Notes under the pieces: generated by a model | Database searches by the model: none | Seen by the model: the letters and a program-made list of their open reading frames with translations, nothing else | Told to the model about the DNA's origin: nothing | Program-made: the position numbers and the translations under genes | Part shown: positions 61,552-64,000 of the stretch, in pieces | How positions within the stretch are numbered: the stretch's first letter is position 1 | Layout: each line of letters begins with the position of its first letter | NCBI GenBank assembly: GCA_964343805.1 | Contig: CAYFLR010000024.1 | Span: forward strand, 1 to 64,000 | Length of the DNA: 64,000 nt | Origin: CAYFLR01 sp964343805 | GTDB taxonomy: Bacteria > Bdellovibrionota_B > Oligoflexia > CAYFLR01 | Reading direction: 5' to 3'

Positions 61552-61614
61552 GATACTCTCCTTGTTTATTAATTTTTATAAACCCTATATTTTAATATTT
61601 AAATTTCCTATACA

Positions 61615-62421
61615 TTATAATACATGACTGACCATTTTGATACCTAAACCCACGAGCAGCATAGCGATCAGCTTACGAATCAAATGCCCCGAAGTATTCT
61701 GAGCGAGTCCGGCTCCCACTCTTGCTCCAACGATTGAACCTAGAGCCATGGGCATCATAAAATCAATCTTAATATTACCAAAGCTCCAATAGAGCAGCAT
61801 GGCAACAAAAGAGGAGACACACAGAATAAAGTGGGAAGTGCCCAGGGCCAAATGAGTGGGCAGCCTCAAAAACATGATTAAAAAGGGCACATGAATGATT
61901 CCCCCGCCAATTCCTAGCAGGTTGGAAACAAAACCAATCACAAAGGTTCCAATCACACCCAGTTCTAAACTGGTACTGTAGGAAACTTTGTTCCCTTGAT
62001 TATCCACAATGGTGGTCACCCGATTGTATTTATAGTCTGGCAGAACCTTAAAATGACTGCCTTTGAAAAACAGATAATAGGCAATGACAAATAAGACCAG
62101 TGAGAAGAAAAAGAGAAAAAAGGAAGTAGAATAGGACTGAACCACAAAAGGACCAATGATAGCACCAGGCAATATTGCCACAGCCAGCTTTTTAGCCAAA
62201 CTAAAGTCCATAGACTTTTTATGGTAATAGATAATGGACCCTGCCAAGGTGTTAAAAAAGATCACACCAATAGAGGTTCCAATAGCCTCTTGGGGACTAA
62301 AAGAAAACAGCAAGATCAAAAAAGGTACATGCAGCCATCCGCCCCCAACGCCCAGTAGGGTGCCTAAGGTCCCGATACCGAGACCAAATAGCATGAGAAA
62401 AATGGTCTGTAATACAAACAT
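61615..62421 (-). CDS. TauE/SafE (TSUP) family permease
   Basis: 268 residues, about eight hydrophobic segments and the two inverted family repeats: GTLLGVGGGWLHVPFLILLF with GTSIGVIFFNTLAG, and SNLLGIGGGIIHVPFLIMFL with LGTSHFILCVSSFVA. The family exports sulfite, sulfonates or other organic anions. The same fold forms the C-terminal half of the magnetosome protein MamO, and stand-alone versions occur in some magnetosome clusters, so the context is meaningful. Its AGGAAG ribosome site overlaps the stop region of the ferredoxin gene. Confidence 0.85.
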   Translation of the reverse strand: MFVLQTIFLMLFGLGIGTLGTLLGVGGGWLHVPFLILLFSFSPQEAIGTSIGVIFFNTLAGSIIYYHKKSMDFSLAKKLAVAILPGAIIGPFVVQSYSTSFFLFFFSLVLFVIAYYLFFKGSHFKVLPDYKYNRVTTIVDNQGNKVSYSTSLELGVIGTFVIGFVSNLLGIGGGIIHVPFLIMFLRLPTHLALGTSHFILCVSSFVAMLLYWSFGNIKIDFMMPMALGSIVGARVGAGLAQNTSGHLIRKLIAMLLVGLGIKMVSHVL

Positions 62422-62429
62422 GCTGCTTC

Positions 62430-62948
62430 CTAAGCTGGTATCCTTTTAGCTCCGCCTTGGGCTTCCACTGGGGGTGGAACTTCAGGCTTTGCCACTTTCT
62501 TTGGTTTTGGTTTGGGCTTTGGCTTCGCCTTAGTGGGAAGCGTATGCTCCTCTAAGGTGATGCATTTATTAATACAGATGGTCATGCAAGTACCACATCC
62601 TACACAGTTATCTGTATCCACCACACAGTGACCTGAACCAAAAAACTTCTTCTTAAAACTGATGACTTCGTTGGGACAGTTTAAATAGCAATTGCGACAT
62701 CCAATACACTCTTGACTATTGATGCGTGCTTTTAAAACCGTCTTACGAGCCTTCTTGGGAATTCCCATTACACCATCTTTAGAAATCGCTCCAAATGGGC
62801 AGTTTATGAAGCAAGTGCCACATTGCCGACATTTATTGGGCAATATTTCATGATGCTGCTTCTTCTCGCCTAAGATTGCTTCGTTTTGGCAATTCTTCCG
62901 GCAAAGACCGCACCGTTTACACTTATGAGAAATTTCATAGATGGCCAT
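62430..62948 (-). CDS. Polyferredoxin with four [4Fe-4S] motifs
   Basis: 172 residues. Four complete C-x2-C-x2-C-x3-C motifs are present: CKRCGLCRKNC, CRQCGTCFINC, CIGCRNCYLNC and CVGCGTCMTIC, so up to four [4Fe-4S] clusters can bind. The C-terminal 40 residues are a Pro/Lys tether (KAKPKPKPKPKKVAKPE). It is cytoplasmic and should carry electrons. In the cluster it could supply reducing power for iron redox balance, which is inference. Confidence 0.85.
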   Translation of the reverse strand: MAIYEISHKCKRCGLCRKNCQNEAILGEKKQHHEILPNKCRQCGTCFINCPFGAISKDGVMGIPKKARKTVLKARINSQECIGCRNCYLNCPNEVISFKKKFFGSGHCVVDTDNCVGCGTCMTICINKCITLEEHTLPTKAKPKPKPKPKKVAKPEVPPPVEAQGGAKRIPA

Positions 62949-62963
62949 AGGTCACCGTATCCT

Positions 62964-63221
62964 CTAATTGGCTAAGTCTTCTACTAAAGGAATACCTTCA
63001 GCTTCTTCAGACTCTTTATTAATTCCCTTAACTAGGCCAGTGGCTCCACCTAAAAAGCCAGCTGCTTTAGTAATTAAAACCGCTGGAAGAGCAATTTCTA
63101 GAACTTGAGTAGCGGCCACAGTAGCAAAAATACCACCTAGTACACCAATCCCTGCTCCCAAAGCAGTTTTGGCTCCAACCCTTAGTACTTTAAGTCCATT
63201 ACCATCAGGTTCACGATACAT
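62964..63221 (-). CDS. Small Gly/Ala-rich membrane protein
   Basis: The start at 63221 (MYREPDGNG) has AGGAGG six bases upstream. 85 residues: a Gly/Ala-rich hydrophobic hairpin (TALGAGIGVLGGIFATVAAT and ALPAVLITKAAGFLGGATGL) and an acidic tail (EESEEAEGIPLVEDL in form). It overlaps the upstream gene by eleven bases. The two-helix Gly/Ala pattern with a charged tail is like small magnetosome membrane proteins such as MamC, but I cannot claim homology. Confidence 0.6.
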   Translation of the reverse strand: MYREPDGNGLKVLRVGAKTALGAGIGVLGGIFATVAATQVLEIALPAVLITKAAGFLGGATGLVKGINKESEEAEGIPLVEDLAN

Positions 63222-63564
63222 GTTTTTCCTCCTTGTTATCACTTTTTCCGGACCAGTATCCTGCTCCGGCACCAACCACACTTCCAGACACTTTCAATGC
63301 TGCTACATGAGCAATAGCTTTGACACCAACAATTGGAGCTACAGCTAAACCAACGGTCGCTGCAAGTAAGCCCACTCCCATACCAGCAATGGTTTTGACA
63401 CCCAGGTCTTTTTGTTCCTTCATATCCTCCCATTTCTCTATGTAAGGAGAAAGGGCTGTGTTATGAAGGACTCCCCCTTCTGATTGCCGCTTACAGTTTC
63501 TCTTGTGTAAGCTGCACAGTTCCTGGCTGTATCCTTTGATTTCACAATCTTTGCATTCATTCAT
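63211..63564 (-). CDS. Membrane protein with N-terminal Cys/His motif
   Basis: The start at 63564 (MNECKDC) lies four bases after the stop of the MamN-like gene, with GGGGGA upstream. 117 residues: an N-terminal CKDCEIKGYSQELCSLHKR, similar in layout to the N-terminus of the MamA-like protein (C, C, G, C, H in order), then a Gly/Ala/Val hydrophobic hairpin (TIAGMGVGLLAATVGLAV, LKVSGSVVGAGAGYW) and a charged tail. The Cys/His part may bind a metal. Confidence 0.6.
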   Translation of the reverse strand: MNECKDCEIKGYSQELCSLHKRNCKRQSEGGVLHNTALSPYIEKWEDMKEQKDLGVKTIAGMGVGLLAATVGLAVAPIVGVKAIAHVAALKVSGSVVGAGAGYWSGKSDNKEEKHVS

Positions 63565-63568
63565 TTTT

Positions 63569-64000
63569 TCATCCCCCGTAGACATATAAAAGGGTGATAT
63601 AAATTGTTCCTGTTAACAAATGTAAGTAAGCCACAGGTAATCCAAAAGGTAAATAGTTTTTAAAGCTCAAAAACATATCTGCCTCTTTTTCTTTGTTTTC
63701 CTGGTTTACTTGCTCAACTAAATTAGATGCCACAGGACCAGCTGTTGCCCCAGTTAACGAGCCACTGGAACCAGCGCAAATACCCAAAGAAAGAGCCCAG
63801 AAGACTAGTTCATGATGCAATCCACCCTGAATACCAATAAATATAGGTAAGAAAAGAGCTGCACTGGGACCTGCGTTTAGAAAGAGGGTAAATATACAGG
63901 CTAGCCACATAAGGAGTAGACACTGCACAATAGCCAACTTTCCAGATACCAGAAAGGAAGTGTGAACAACTGTTTGAAGAAGTCCAGAAGCTTTAATCCC
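63569..64000 (-). CDS. MamN-like ion transporter, C-terminal part (runs off window end)
   Basis: The frame stays open to the window edge (GIKASGLLQTVVHTSFLVSG at 64000), so the TTG at 63937 is not the start. At least 143 residues with four or five hydrophobic segments. FLNAGPSAALFLPIFIGI and CAGSSGSLTGATAGPVASNL match the conserved C-terminal half of ion-transporter-superfamily permeases (ArsB, CitM, Na+/H+ antiporters). MamN, a magnetosome protein thought to move ions during magnetite formation, belongs to this superfamily. The cluster context favours MamN; the full gene is needed to tell. Confidence 0.55.
   Translation of the reverse strand, partial: GIKASGLLQTVVHTSFLVSGKLAIVQCLLLMWLACIFTLFLNAGPSAALFLPIFIGIQGGLHHELVFWALSLGICAGSSGSLTGATAGPVASNLVEQVNQENKEKEADMFLSFKNYLPFGLPVAYLHLLTGTIYITLLYVYGG

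Noticed and set aside
58038..64000. CXXCH magnetochrome haem motifs
   Set aside because: Only CSLH and CCPKH are present; neither has the CXXCH spacing for c-type haem.

Overview
This window is AT-rich bacterial DNA from a draft assembly. Runs of N sit at 5192-5201, 14471-14483, 44588-44687 and 49232-49241. The cell is Gram-negative: more than a dozen predicted lipoproteins, periplasmic sensors, a TRAP uptake system, a LysR regulator and a sigma54 activator are present. The many odd lipoproteins and surface proteins, the type III glutamine synthetase and the receiver and HD-GYP proteins would fit a Bdellovibrionota or deltaproteobacterial-type lineage. That is inference; no rRNA or ribosomal marker is in the window.

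Layout. 1-6 kb: partial membrane protein, Cys-repeat lipoprotein, two coupled chemotaxis-like helical proteins, a Nudix hydrolase behind six tandem Shine-Dalgarno repeats, and an SPFH protein. 6-14 kb: degenerate trypsin-like lipoprotein, MFS exporter, and two paralogous metallophosphoesterase-Rossmann lipoproteins, one split by a stop codon. 14-24 kb: bactofilin-like membrane protein, GspG-like protein behind a sigma54 promoter, YaiI-type protein, Sel1 protein, UPF1-like helicase, acidic Tyr/Asp-rich lipoprotein, LysR regulator and a secreted nuclease-fold protein. 24.6-25.9 kb: an insertion sequence; three 150-bp elements with matching ends lie at 3.4, 14.3 and 22.6 kb. 26-38 kb: DEAD-box helicase with a damaged motif II, hybrid histidine kinase, rRNA methyltransferase, dctPQM, receiver protein and glnN. 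38-47.5 kb: surface and lipoprotein genes, including poly-lysine, choice-of-anchor-like and collagen-like proteins, and a 62-bp tandem repeat.

47.5-50.3 kb holds three good -24/-12 (sigma54) promoters. They drive a collagen-like protein pair, three tandem paralogous small peptides and an 879-residue membrane protein. Related GTTGCAT/CCACACAT palindromes lie about 75-140 bp upstream, as enhancers would. A sigma54 response regulator at 54.2-55.9 kb is the obvious candidate activator.

55.9-64 kb looks like the edge of a magnetosome gene cluster. It has an Mms6-like LG-repeat protein, a FeoB-associated-type Cys-rich peptide, a MamA-like TPR protein, a TauE/SafE permease (the fold of the MamO C-terminus), a four-cluster ferredoxin, several small glycine-rich membrane proteins, a repeat-rich linker protein and the C-terminal part of a MamN-like ion transporter that runs off the window. 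Most are tightly packed on the minus strand. Core genes such as mamB, mamK, mamE and mamQ are not in the window and would have to lie beyond 64000.
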